A stretch of DNA of 12,274 nt from Christensenella sp. UBA1385 (GTDB lineage: Bacteria; Bacillota; Clostridia; Christensenellales; Aristaeellaceae): assembly GCA_002305755.1 (NCBI GenBank), contig DBQV01000026.1, positions 1-12,274 of the forward strand, given 5' to 3'. The position numbers and the translations under genes were made by a program. Shown one piece after another: positions 6,298-12,236 of this stretch; the first letter of the stretch is position 1, and each line of letters starts with the position of its first letter. The notes beneath the pieces were generated by a model, which saw only the letters and a list, made by a program, of their open reading frames with translations, searched no databases and was not told the DNA's origin.

Positions 6298-6899
6298 TCC
6301 CTGCTTTCCACTTCGATCTCTTCAAACAGGCTTCTCGCGTAAGCCTTGCTCAGGAATTTGGACGAGTAGAAGGCCTTTGCGCCGTTGCTGGCGCTTACCA
6401 CGCCGATGTCCGCGTAGGCGTCGCTCATCTGCATGCGCGCCGCCGCGCCCTCCAGCTCGTCCATGCTGAAGCGGAAGGGGTAGCCGGCAAATTTGGAGAA
6501 GGGCGCGGGGCGGGGATAGAGCTCGCAGTCGCGCCGCGTCACCTCCGCGATGGTGGCCAGCATGTCCTTATCCTCGATCAGGGCCTGCACGCGCGCGAAC
6601 TGCGCCGTCATGATGGAGGCGCTGTAATAGTAGACGTCCTTTCGGCCCCTGACCTGGGCGGCGTCCTTCAGCTCCTCGCAGGGTTTGCCCTCGTCCACGC
6701 CCGACAGCAGGCGGGCAAGCAGGGCTTCGTCCATGCCGGGGCCGGCCTGCCGGCGCAGCCATTTGAGCGGGGCGACCAGGTTCTGCGCCGTGCGGTCGTA
6801 GATGATTTTGGCCAGCAGCGCCGCGGCCTCGCGCCCGGCCTGCTGCTCCGCTCCGGGCTGCCCGGCTTCGCTGAGCCTTTCTTCGTTTGGGTTATCCAT
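6288..6899 (-). CDS. unrecognised 203-residue protein, oxidoreductase-linked
   Basis: A soluble protein with no signal peptide or membrane segment. The first 30 residues are acidic and Ala/Gln-rich, probably disordered. A largely helical body follows, with features GRKDVYYYSASIMTAQFAR and RRDCELYPRPAPFSKFAGYPF, then ADIGVVSASNGAKAFYSSKFLS near the end. Its two cysteines are not arranged as a cluster or zinc motif. The ATG follows GGGAGGG with 6 bases spacing, and its stop overlaps the fdhD-like start, so the two are made together. In E. coli the ydhV/ydhY cluster also contains YdhW, a protein of unknown role and similar size; this could be its counterpart, but I cannot confirm similarity. A role in maturing or partnering the adjacent YdhV-like enzyme is an inference from context. 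Confidence 0.8.
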   Translation of the reverse strand: MDNPNEERLSEAGQPGAEQQAGREAAALLAKIIYDRTAQNLVAPLKWLRRQAGPGMDEALLARLLSGVDEGKPCEELKDAAQVRGRKDVYYYSASIMTAQFARVQALIEDKDMLATIAEVTRRDCELYPRPAPFSKFAGYPFRFSMDELEGAAARMQMSDAYADIGVVSASNGAKAFYSSKFLSKAYARSLFEEIEVESREWQ

Positions 6900-6943
6900 G
6901 TTTTTCCCTCCCTTTTTCGGATGCGCGGACGGTGTCTGTCTTT

Positions 6944-6972
6944 ATTATACTGCTTTTTTTCCGGCGCGGTTC
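6944..6972 (-). promoter_or_regulatory. possible promoter for the 203-aa gene / fdhD-like pair
   Basis: On the minus strand a perfect TATAAT (plus-strand 6944-6949) lies 45 bases before the ATG at 6899. The -35 region at 17-base spacing (6967-6972) reads GAACCG and is poor. Its place just after the terminator of the YdhV-like gene supports a separate transcript for this pair. Confidence 0.45.
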
Positions 6973-6975
6973 ATG

Positions 6976-7009
6976 AAAATGCTCCGGCACAGCACAGCTG
7001 CGCCGGAGC
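6976..7009 (-). terminator. strong terminator after the YdhV-like gene
   Basis: Read on the minus strand, GCTCCGGC and GCCGGAGC (plus 7002-7009 and 6981-6988) form an 8-base-pair stem. It extends past one mismatch by four more pairs around a 3-base loop, and is followed by ATTTTC. It separates the oxidoreductase operon from the fdhD-like pair. Confidence 0.78.
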
Positions 7010-7077
7010 GGGCCTGGCCGCCTGTCTGAGGCCCCTTGCTCACAGGGCATCAGCAGATCATTTCTGAGGAGGCTTTT

Positions 7078-9168
7078 TTACAGGAGGCCGGAGGCTTCAA
7101 GATCGTCGGCAACGTCCTTGAGGTCGAACTTCTCAAGCGTCTCGCGGGTGGGCGCGCCGTTCTCATCCCAGCCGAATTCCTTGTAGAACATGCTGAGGGC
7201 CAGCTGCCAGTCTTCCTTCTCCATCTTGACGGTGCCTTCGGTAAAGACAGGTACGTCGGGCTCGGTGCTGTAAGCGTACTCGGGGATCACGTCATGCTCG
7301 TGCCGCATGTCGCGGGTGCCGTAGGTCTTCACCGTCATGGCGCGGGCCAGCTGGATGCCGCGCTCGGCCATGAAGTCGAGCTCTTCCTCGCTGGTCTCCT
7401 TGCCGGTGATGGCGGAGAAGTACTGGCTCTCCACGCTCAGGTCGCCCTTGTAGCCGCGTTCCTTGCGGGGGCTGAAGGTCATCGGCCACACCCAGTTGCA
7501 CAGGGTGAAGCTGTCGTGCAGGGCCTGGCGCACCACGCCGAACTTGGCGAACCTCGCCTTGGCCTCGTTCATGGGCGTATAGTTCTTGGGCATGTCCAGG
7601 CAGCCCTTGCCGAAGCGCTCTTCCACGATGTTGCGCTGCAGGTGGTAGGGCAGGCCGGAGCCGGTGATGTTGACGATGGTGTGGCACATACCGTCGCGGT
7701 TGTAGACCACGTTGGTCAGCATGCCCACCTGCGCGGCGCACTCGTTGCCGTGGTGACGCTTGGCGCCGATGGTGCTCCACAGCGTGAGGGCGGCGCTGTT
7801 GATGTAATCGTCGCCGATCAGGTCATGATACTGCTTGTCCACAAAGTAGGCGCCCTGCGCCAGGGTGGAGAGGGTGTGGTTCTTGTCGCACACGCGGGTG
7901 AGGATGTCTGCGATGAAGGTGATGTCGCCGCTCTCGCGCTTGCTCCAGTCGATCTCCGCGTATTCCTCGGGCTTCAGGATCTTCTCCATGTAGCCGTTGT
8001 CCATGAAGTAGTTCAGGGTGGCCTTCAGCTCGCCGTAGTTATCCCACAGGCCCAGATCGTCCGCCAGGATGGCGCTGTAGACGGAGGCGGTCAGCTTGCC
8101 GTCGCCTTCCTCTTCAAAATCGGTGTAGGCCTTCATCAGCCCGCCGTAGGGGTTGTTGCCCAGGCAGGTGTTGGCGTGGGTGGTGTTGCGACCGAACTTC
8201 TTCAGCTGCGGCAGGCTCACCGCGCCGTAGCAGCGCACGGGGCAGGAGGTGCAGCCGATCATCTTGGTGGTGTACTTCTCGGCGATCATGCCATGGTCGA
8301 ACACCGCCTTCTGGCAGCGGTAGCCCATCAGCGTGGGCTGGCCGGGGGCCGATTCGCCCGTGTCCACGGGGCCGCCGGGGGCCGCGCCCCAGGTCAGGCC
8401 GGGATGGCCCGTCCAACGGGAACGGGGGCTGTCATACTCGCTGAAGGATTGGGGCGTGTTGGGCACCACATGGTTGTTGTTGGAGCCCATCAGGTCGCTC
8501 ATCACGTAGTTGTTGAGGGCCAGCACGCGCTTGGGATCGGCCACCTGGGTGCCGCCCTTGCCGTACAGGCAGATGGCCTTCAGCTTCTTGGAGCCGAAGA
8601 TCGCGCCCACGCCGCCGCCCGCGCAGTGGGCCACGCCCGTGATCACGCAGGAGAGGTTGATCATGTTCTCACCGGCCTTGCCGATGGACATCACCGTGGT
8701 GCCCGTGCCCTCTTTGTCGCACAGGGCGGCCGTCGTCTCGGTGGTGGTCATGCCCCAGAGGGCCGCCGCGTCTTCCACCGTGACCTTGTCGTCCTTCACA
8801 TTGATGTAGACGGGCACATCGGAGGCGCCCTCAATGATCAGCGCATCGTAGCCGCAGGCCTTCAGCTGGGTGGCCACGTCGCCGCCGATGTGGGCGTCGA
8901 CCACCGCGTTGCCCTTGGTGAAGGTGCTCAGGAAGCACAGCGTAGTTCTGCCGGAGCAGGGGGCGGAAGAGCCGGAGTTGGGGCCGACCGCCATGACCAC
9001 CTTGCTTTCGGGATCGTAGGGCTTTACGCCGGCGGGCACTTCATCGTAGAGGATACGGGTCGCCATGCCCTTGCCGCCGACATAGCCGAAATATTTTTCG
9101 CTGCTCTCCACGCCCGTCTCGCGGGTGGTGAGGTTAACGCGTAAGAGTTTGCCGGTCCATCCGTTCAT
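7078..9168 (-). CDS. ydhV: YdhV-like tungsto/molybdopterin oxidoreductase (aldehyde:ferredoxin oxidoreductase family)
   Basis: A 696-residue member of the aldehyde:ferredoxin oxidoreductase family, which holds a tungsten or molybdenum bis-pterin and one [4Fe-4S] cluster. Visible features are the N-terminal GWTGKLLRVNLTT, then YVGGKGMATRILYDEVPAG, STFTKGNAVVDAHIGG and NNNHVVPNTPQSFSEY. Cluster ligands are Cys306-x2-Cys309-x3-Cys313 with a distant Cys557 in LCNWVWP. Length and many stretches closely match E. coli YdhV (700 residues), whose physiological substrate is not settled. No signal peptide is present. The ATG follows AAGGAGG at 8 bases and lies 17 bases after the stop of the ydhY-like gene, so the two are one transcript. 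The ferredoxin is its probable electron partner. Metal (W or Mo) and substrate cannot be told from sequence. Confidence 0.95.
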   Translation of the reverse strand: MNGWTGKLLRVNLTTRETGVESSEKYFGYVGGKGMATRILYDEVPAGVKPYDPESKVVMAVGPNSGSSAPCSGRTTLCFLSTFTKGNAVVDAHIGGDVATQLKACGYDALIIEGASDVPVYINVKDDKVTVEDAAALWGMTTTETTAALCDKEGTGTTVMSIGKAGENMINLSCVITGVAHCAGGGVGAIFGSKKLKAICLYGKGGTQVADPKRVLALNNYVMSDLMGSNNNHVVPNTPQSFSEYDSPRSRWTGHPGLTWGAAPGGPVDTGESAPGQPTLMGYRCQKAVFDHGMIAEKYTTKMIGCTSCPVRCYGAVSLPQLKKFGRNTTHANTCLGNNPYGGLMKAYTDFEEEGDGKLTASVYSAILADDLGLWDNYGELKATLNYFMDNGYMEKILKPEEYAEIDWSKRESGDITFIADILTRVCDKNHTLSTLAQGAYFVDKQYHDLIGDDYINSAALTLWSTIGAKRHHGNECAAQVGMLTNVVYNRDGMCHTIVNITGSGLPYHLQRNIVEERFGKGCLDMPKNYTPMNEAKARFAKFGVVRQALHDSFTLCNWVWPMTFSPRKERGYKGDLSVESQYFSAITGKETSEEELDFMAERGIQLARAMTVKTYGTRDMRHEHDVIPEYAYSTEPDVPVFTEGTVKMEKEDWQLALSMFYKEFGWDENGAPTRETLEKFDLKDVADDLEASGLL

Positions 9169-9185
9169 GTTTTACGCCTCCTTGC

Positions 9186-9824
9186 TTATGCGCCCGCGTT
9201 CATGGCAGTCGCGACGTCTTCCCACTGGATCATTTTCAGCGCGCTGGTGGGGCAGCCTGCGACGCAGGCGCCGCAGTTGATGCACTTGGTGGATTTGCCG
9301 GTATCCGGGCGCAGCCTGGGCATGTGCCAGGGGCAGTTGTTCACGCAGGCGCCGCAGCCGATGCAGACATTCTCATCCACCACGCGCGCGCCGGTCACCG
9401 GGTCGGGGTTGATGGCCTTCACCGGGCAGCCGACCATGCAGGGCGCGTCCTTGCACTGGCGGCAGGTTTCCGCCGGGATGGAGAAGTTGCCGAAGAAGCC
9501 GCTGTCATCCAGGTATTCGGTGGTGACGTCGCCGCCGAACTGCGCATAATCGCGCACATGGATGCGGGACAGATAGGGTTGCGCTACCCCGTCATTGGCC
9601 AGGGTGCAGTTCAGCTCGCACCGCTGGCAGCCGGTGCAGCGCGCGGGGTTGAACACCAGCAGATATTCCGCGTTGGGATAGAGCTGCAGCTGTTCCGCCT
9701 GAGCCAGCGTGGTGCCCAGCAGGGACAGCATGGAGCCGGACAGGCTGACGCCTGCAAGGCCCTTGGCTGTCATCTTCATGAATTCACGCCGGGTGTACTC
9801 ACGGTTCATCAAGCCCTTAGACAT
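9186..9824 (-). CDS. ydhY: YdhY-like four-cluster ferredoxin with twin-arginine signal
   Basis: A 212-residue electron-transfer protein. The N-terminus has a complete Tat signal: TRREFMK (11-17), a mild hydrophobic stretch, and AQA before a likely cleavage after residue 43. Sixteen cysteines follow in four groups for four [4Fe-4S] clusters: 63/66/69/73, 121/124/129/133, 154/157/160/164 and 181/184/187/191. Spacing and order match E. coli YdhY and the wider NrfC/DmsB-type subunits. The start at 9824 is chosen because AGGAGG (9835-9840) lies 10 bases upstream; an upstream extension to 10055 would bury the signal peptide and cross the promoter. The gene is first in the operon with the YdhV-like oxidoreductase. 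Tat genes 1 kb away supply the machinery to export it, folded and perhaps with a partner attached. It probably passes electrons between the oxidoreductase and an unseen membrane protein. Confidence 0.94.
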   Translation of the reverse strand: MSKGLMNREYTRREFMKMTAKGLAGVSLSGSMLSLLGTTLAQAEQLQLYPNAEYLLVFNPARCTGCQRCELNCTLANDGVAQPYLSRIHVRDYAQFGGDVTTEYLDDSGFFGNFSIPAETCRQCKDAPCMVGCPVKAINPDPVTGARVVDENVCIGCGACVNNCPWHMPRLRPDTGKSTKCINCGACVAGCPTSALKMIQWEDVATAMNAGA

Positions 9825-9840
9825 AGTGAGTCGACCTCCT

Positions 9841-10002
9841 GTTTTGTGCGCCATCGCGCTAAATTGAAAAGAAGATACAGCAAAGCAACAAGGCAAAGCC
9901 GCATCTCCTTTGCAAACGGCAGGGCAGGCGATCGCTCTCCCACCCCATTGGTTCCATAGACCGCGTGGGCCACGTGAACTCGGAGACCTTCTAATCGTGC
10001 CT
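9841..10002 (-). promoter_or_regulatory. long leader (~170 nt) of the ydhY-ydhV operon
   Basis: Between the predicted transcription start (near 9996) and the ribosome binding site there is a long untranslated leader. It contains TCTCC/GGAGA arms (plus 9982-9986 and 9936-9940) enclosing a G-rich segment, and the palindrome CGTGG-G-CCACG at 9964-9974. A regulatory RNA or a protein-binding leader is possible. I compared it from memory with the E. coli Moco RNA element and saw no convincing match. Confidence 0.35.
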
Positions 10003-10031
10003 ATCATAACACGAAGTGAAACTTGTGACAA
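10003..10031 (-). promoter_or_regulatory. sigma-A type promoter of the ydhY-ydhV operon, with palindromes over the -35
   Basis: On the minus strand, TTGTCA (plus 10026-10031) and TATGAT (plus 10003-10008) are separated by 17 bases. The -35 lies inside a perfect 5-1-5 palindrome, CTTGT-G-ACAAG (10022-10032). A wider 8-base inverted repeat, AAGTGAAA (10014-10021) and TTTCACTT (10050-10057), brackets it. These positions suit a repressor or activator of the redox operon. Confidence 0.7.
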
Positions 10032-10100
10032 GATTAAGATTAGCCTTTTTTTCACTTGTTTTTACCCGAAGGGCGAGGGAAGGCCAAAAATTAGCAATCA

Positions 10101-10598
10101 CTAACCACTGATGCCGGCCAATCGAAGGATGAAATCGGCCAGGGCATCCGGCTGATCGAAGGAAAAGCAGGGGATGCCGGGATAGGGCTCGCCGTCTGTG
10201 ACGATGGCGGCGTACTCCTCCGCCGGGCGGCGCAGCCCCTGGCCCGTTGCCTGCCGCTCGATGCCGATGGCGGGGCAGGGATAGGCGCTGTAGCCCTCGA
10301 TCAATACCAGGTCCACGCCCTGCATCCGGCAGAGGATCTCCTGCGGGCTCAGCGGCCGCCTTTCCACAAAGGCGGTCATCTCGGACGAGCCGACGGCCGT
10401 GATCAGCGCGCCCGCCTGGCTGAAGCGCCAGCTGTCCTTGCCGGGTCTGTCGATCTCAAAGCGGTGGGCGTCGTGCTTCATCACGCCTATGTTGAGCCCC
10501 CTTGCCGCCAGCAGGGGGATCAGCCGCTCGATCAGCGTGGTTTTGCCGGTGCCGGAAAAGGCGCTGAAGGCCACCGCGGGCGGAGCGCTTGTGAACAT
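10101..10598 (-). CDS. mobB: molybdopterin-guanine dinucleotide biosynthesis adaptor MobB
   Basis: MobB is a P-loop GTP-binding protein that assists guanine dinucleotide attachment to molybdopterin in the cytoplasm. The 165 residues show a Walker A loop FSGTGKTT (14-21), the family hallmark KHDAHRFEIDRPGKDSWRFS (41-60) followed by AGA, and VLIEGYS (98-104). The start at 10598 follows AGGAGG at about 7 bases; an upstream frame to 10706 lacks such a site. Its length is typical for stand-alone MobB. It is divergent from the tat operon and lies 276 bases upstream of the ydhY-like gene on the same strand with no clear terminator between, so some read-through into the oxidoreductase operon is possible. 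It supports a dinucleotide form of the pterin cofactor for an enzyme in this cell. The nearby YdhV-like enzyme is a candidate client, although family members studied so far generally use the non-nucleotide pterin. Confidence 0.93.
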   Translation of the reverse strand: MFTSAPPAVAFSAFSGTGKTTLIERLIPLLAARGLNIGVMKHDAHRFEIDRPGKDSWRFSQAGALITAVGSSEMTAFVERRPLSPQEILCRMQGVDLVLIEGYSAYPCPAIGIERQATGQGLRRPAEEYAAIVTDGEPYPGIPCFSFDQPDALADFILRLAGISG

Positions 10599-10631
10599 TG
10601 TACCTGCCTCCTCACATGGATGGATGGGCGG

Positions 10632-10660
10632 ATTATAGCACAGCGCGCCGCCGGGGCCTA
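10632..10660 (-). promoter_or_regulatory. extended -10 promoter for mobB
   Basis: On the minus strand TATAAT (plus 10632-10637) is preceded by TGC, an extended -10. The -35 at 17 bases (10655-10660) reads TAGGCC and is weak. The predicted leader is about 27 bases. It is divergent from the tat promoter about 110 bases away. Confidence 0.6.
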
Positions 10661-10747
10661 CCCGTCCGGGAGAGGCGTTTAAGCGGAAATAAAGGAATCG
10701 GATCACAAGGGCTTCCGCCGCTTGTGGGGTTCATCACAAGTTCTCCC

Positions 10748-10776
10748 TTTACAGCCGGGGCCCCCGCTGATATAAT
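10748..10776 (+). promoter_or_regulatory. sigma-A type promoter of the tat operon
   Basis: TTTACA (10748-10753), a 17-base spacer, and a perfect TATAAT (10771-10776) with a TG one base before it. The predicted start near 10783 is only about 20 bases before the first tat codon, so the leader holds little more than the AAGGAGG ribosome binding site. Confidence 0.78.
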
Positions 10777-10802
10777 CGGCGCGTATAAGGAGGGGGCGTG
10801 CT

Positions 10803-11120
10803 TTGTTCAATATCGGTTTTGCGGAGCTGATTGTCATCCTCCTGGTCGCTTTCGTGATCGTGGGGCCCAAAGACCTGCCCAAGGTGGCCCGCACGCTGGG
10901 CCGCTGGGTAAGGCAGGCCAAGGAGATGTACCGCGATTTCAAAAACGAGATGGGCCTGGACGAGACGGCGGACGAGCTGATGGAGGTCAAGCGCGATCTG
11001 GACAAGACCATCCGCGAGGCCGACCCCAGCGTGGAGCTGCGCAAGGCGCAGCGCGAGACCAGGCAGGCGCTGCGCGAGGCGGAGGAATCCGTGCGGGGCA
11101 AGCCGCCGCAGGGCAAATGA
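10803..11120 (+). CDS. tatB: Sec-independent translocase protein, TatB-like (TatA/B family)
   Basis: A 105-residue membrane protein with one N-terminal transmembrane helix (about residues 6-20), the hinge VGPKDLP, an amphipathic helix, and a long charged helical tail (about 60-100) with many Arg, Glu and Ala. The opening MFNIGFAELIV with Glu8 and the Gly-Pro hinge match E. coli TatB more than TatA, and the long tail agrees. Many Firmicutes use only TatA/TatC pairs, so a separate TatB-like partner would be notable; it could also be a bifunctional TatA. The start is TTG, set by AAGGAGG 9 bases upstream; no ATG or GTG fits in frame. It is first in the tat operon, 31 bases ahead of tatA, and is expected to form the substrate receptor with TatC. 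Confidence 0.92.
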   Translation: MFNIGFAELIVILLVAFVIVGPKDLPKVARTLGRWVRQAKEMYRDFKNEMGLDETADELMEVKRDLDKTIREADPSVELRKAQRETRQALREAEESVRGKPPQGK

Positions 11121-11151
11121 ATCGATCGCCCTTTGTTAAGGAGGAAATGAC

Positions 11152-11325
11152 ATGCGCATTGGTGTAACGGAAATCCTTTTGATCCTGGTGCTGGCGCTGG
11201 TTGTGTTCGGCGGCGGCAAGCTGGCGGGCGTGGGCAAGGCCCTGGGGCAGAGCATCCGCGAATTCAAGAAGGAAGTAGCCCCCGAGGAAAAGACGGAGAA
11301 AAAAGACGGGGAAGATAAGGCCTGA
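11152..11325 (+). CDS. tatA: twin-arginine translocase pore subunit TatA (57 residues)
   Basis: A very small membrane protein: MRIGVTEILLILVLALVVFG forms the transmembrane helix, followed by the hinge FGGGKLAGVG, an amphipathic helix with GKALGQSIREFKKEV, and a short Lys/Glu-rich tail. This is the TatA plan, with FGGGKL where FGPKKL or FGTKKL is usual. TatA oligomers form the passage for folded proteins. The ATG has AAGGAGG (11138-11144) 7 bases upstream. The stop is 5 bases before the tatC start, indicating tight coupling. At 57 residues it is near the short end for the family and easily missed by length cut-offs. Confidence 0.93.
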   Translation: MRIGVTEILLILVLALVVFGGGKLAGVGKALGQSIREFKKEVAPEEKTEKKDGEDKA

Positions 11326-11330
11326 GCCCC

Positions 11331-12104
11331 ATGGCAGAAGCGAACGCTGAGACGCTTGACGAAAAGAGCCTGAAAAAGCAGGCGCTGATCGAGCATATCT
11401 ATGCCCTGCGCCGCATGCTCATTGCGATCGCGGCCACGGTGGCCATCACCTTCGCCGTGATGTTTTATCAGATGAGCGGGCAGCTGGCGGGCTTTTTGCT
11501 GCGCCCGCTGGTGCAGCGCGGCATCGACGTCATCGCCACCAAGGTGTCCGAATCCCTGGTGATGCAGATGAAGACCTGCCTGGTGGCGGCCGTCATCTGC
11601 TCCATGCCCATGATCATCTACCAGATCTGGGATTTCGCTGCCCCCGCCCTCTACCCGCGCGAGCGGCGCGGCTTCTGGCTGATCTTCCTGTCGATGCTGC
11701 TGCTGTTTGCGATGGGCATCGTGTTTGCCTACCTTTTTGTTTTCCCGCTGGCCATCGACCTGTTTTACGAGGCCGGGCACGGTGTGGCCGTCTCGATGTG
11801 GTCAGTGAACGATTACTTCAACTTTGTGCTGGGCTTTCTGCTGCCCTTCGGCCTGATGTTTGAGCTGCCGGTGGTGGTCTTTCTGCTGGCACGCGGCGGC
11901 AAGGTGACGGCTAAGGCCATGAACAGGAGCCGCAAATACTTCCTGCTGGCCGCCGCCGTGGTGGCCGCCATCCTCACCCCGCCGGACGTGGTCAGCCAGG
12001 TGATGCTGCTGATCCCCCTGCTGCTGCTCTATGAGCTGAGCGCCCTGATCGTGCGCCTGGTCAAGCCCAGGGCCGCGCGGCAGGACGAAACCGCGCGGTC
12101 CTGA
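11331..12104 (+). CDS. tatC: twin-arginine translocase subunit TatC
   Basis: The polytopic membrane receptor for RR signal peptides; 257 residues with six predicted helices. Conserved segments are all visible: IIYQIWDFAAPALYPRERR (95-113, with Glu111 equal to E. coli Glu103), a FAMGIVFAYLFVFPLAIDLF helix (126-145), FGLMFELPVVVFLL with Glu178, and ILTPPDVVSQVMLLIPLLLLYE near the end. The N-terminal cytosolic motif HLxELR reads HIYALR here, so the glutamate that helps bind the twin-arginine pair (E. coli Glu15) is Ala25. The N-terminal extension before it is about 10 residues longer than in E. coli. The ATG lies 5 bases after tatA with only a weak AAGG upstream, so translation is probably coupled. 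It is the last gene of the operon; no convincing terminator is seen downstream. The visible substrate is the YdhY-like ferredoxin. Confidence 0.97.
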   Translation: MAEANAETLDEKSLKKQALIEHIYALRRMLIAIAATVAITFAVMFYQMSGQLAGFLLRPLVQRGIDVIATKVSESLVMQMKTCLVAAVICSMPMIIYQIWDFAAPALYPRERRGFWLIFLSMLLLFAMGIVFAYLFVFPLAIDLFYEAGHGVAVSMWSVNDYFNFVLGFLLPFGLMFELPVVVFLLARGGKVTAKAMNRSRKYFLLAAAVVAAILTPPDVVSQVMLLIPLLLLYELSALIVRLVKPRAARQDETARS

Positions 12105-12168
12105 GGCGGGTGCGCCGGCGCGATCTTCCTGCGGGGCGGACCGAGTTCGCGCCAGGCCTTGGCCCGCC

Positions 12169-12197
12169 TTGCGTCTGCCTGCCCTCTGTGCTAAAAT
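12169..12197 (+). promoter_or_regulatory. promoter for the tRNA gene
   Basis: TTGCGT (12169-12174), a 17-base spacer and TAAAAT (12192-12197). Transcription would start near 12204, about 33 bases before the mature tRNA 5' end. The stretch 12105-12168 before it is G+C-rich with no gene I can support. Confidence 0.6.
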
Positions 12198-12203
12198 ATC
12201 CCT

Positions 12204-12233
12204 CGCATCCGGCCGGTTGGGCCGCAGGATGCG
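12204..12233 (+). other. hairpin in the tRNA 5' leader
   Basis: CGCATCC (12204-12210) pairs perfectly with GGATGCG (12227-12233), and GGCC/GGCC inside can extend the stem. It begins at the predicted transcription start and ends 3 bases before the mature tRNA, so it would form in the 5' leader removed by RNase P. Confidence 0.5.
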
Positions 12234-12236
12234 TAT

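Noticed and set aside
7036..9144. A 702-codon open frame on the plus strand opposite the YdhV-like gene
   Set aside because: It is a shadow of the high-GC minus-strand gene: composition is dominated by His, Val, Ala and Gly with no recognisable domain, while the minus strand encodes a complete known enzyme.
9825..9910. Possible leader peptide MRLCLVALLYLLFN overlapping the ydhY start
   Set aside because: The only ribosome binding site-like sequence touches the ATG with no spacing, and the frame runs into ydhY without a useful stop.
9841..10002. Moco-type riboswitch upstream of ydhY
   Set aside because: I compared it from memory with the E. coli moaA leader and could not line up the conserved segments, so only an unclassified leader is reported.
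9825..10055. N-terminal extension of the ydhY-like gene to an ATG at 10055
   Set aside because: It would include the promoter and leader, lacks similarity to the family, and would place 77 residues before the Tat signal. The AGGAGG before 9824 decides the start.
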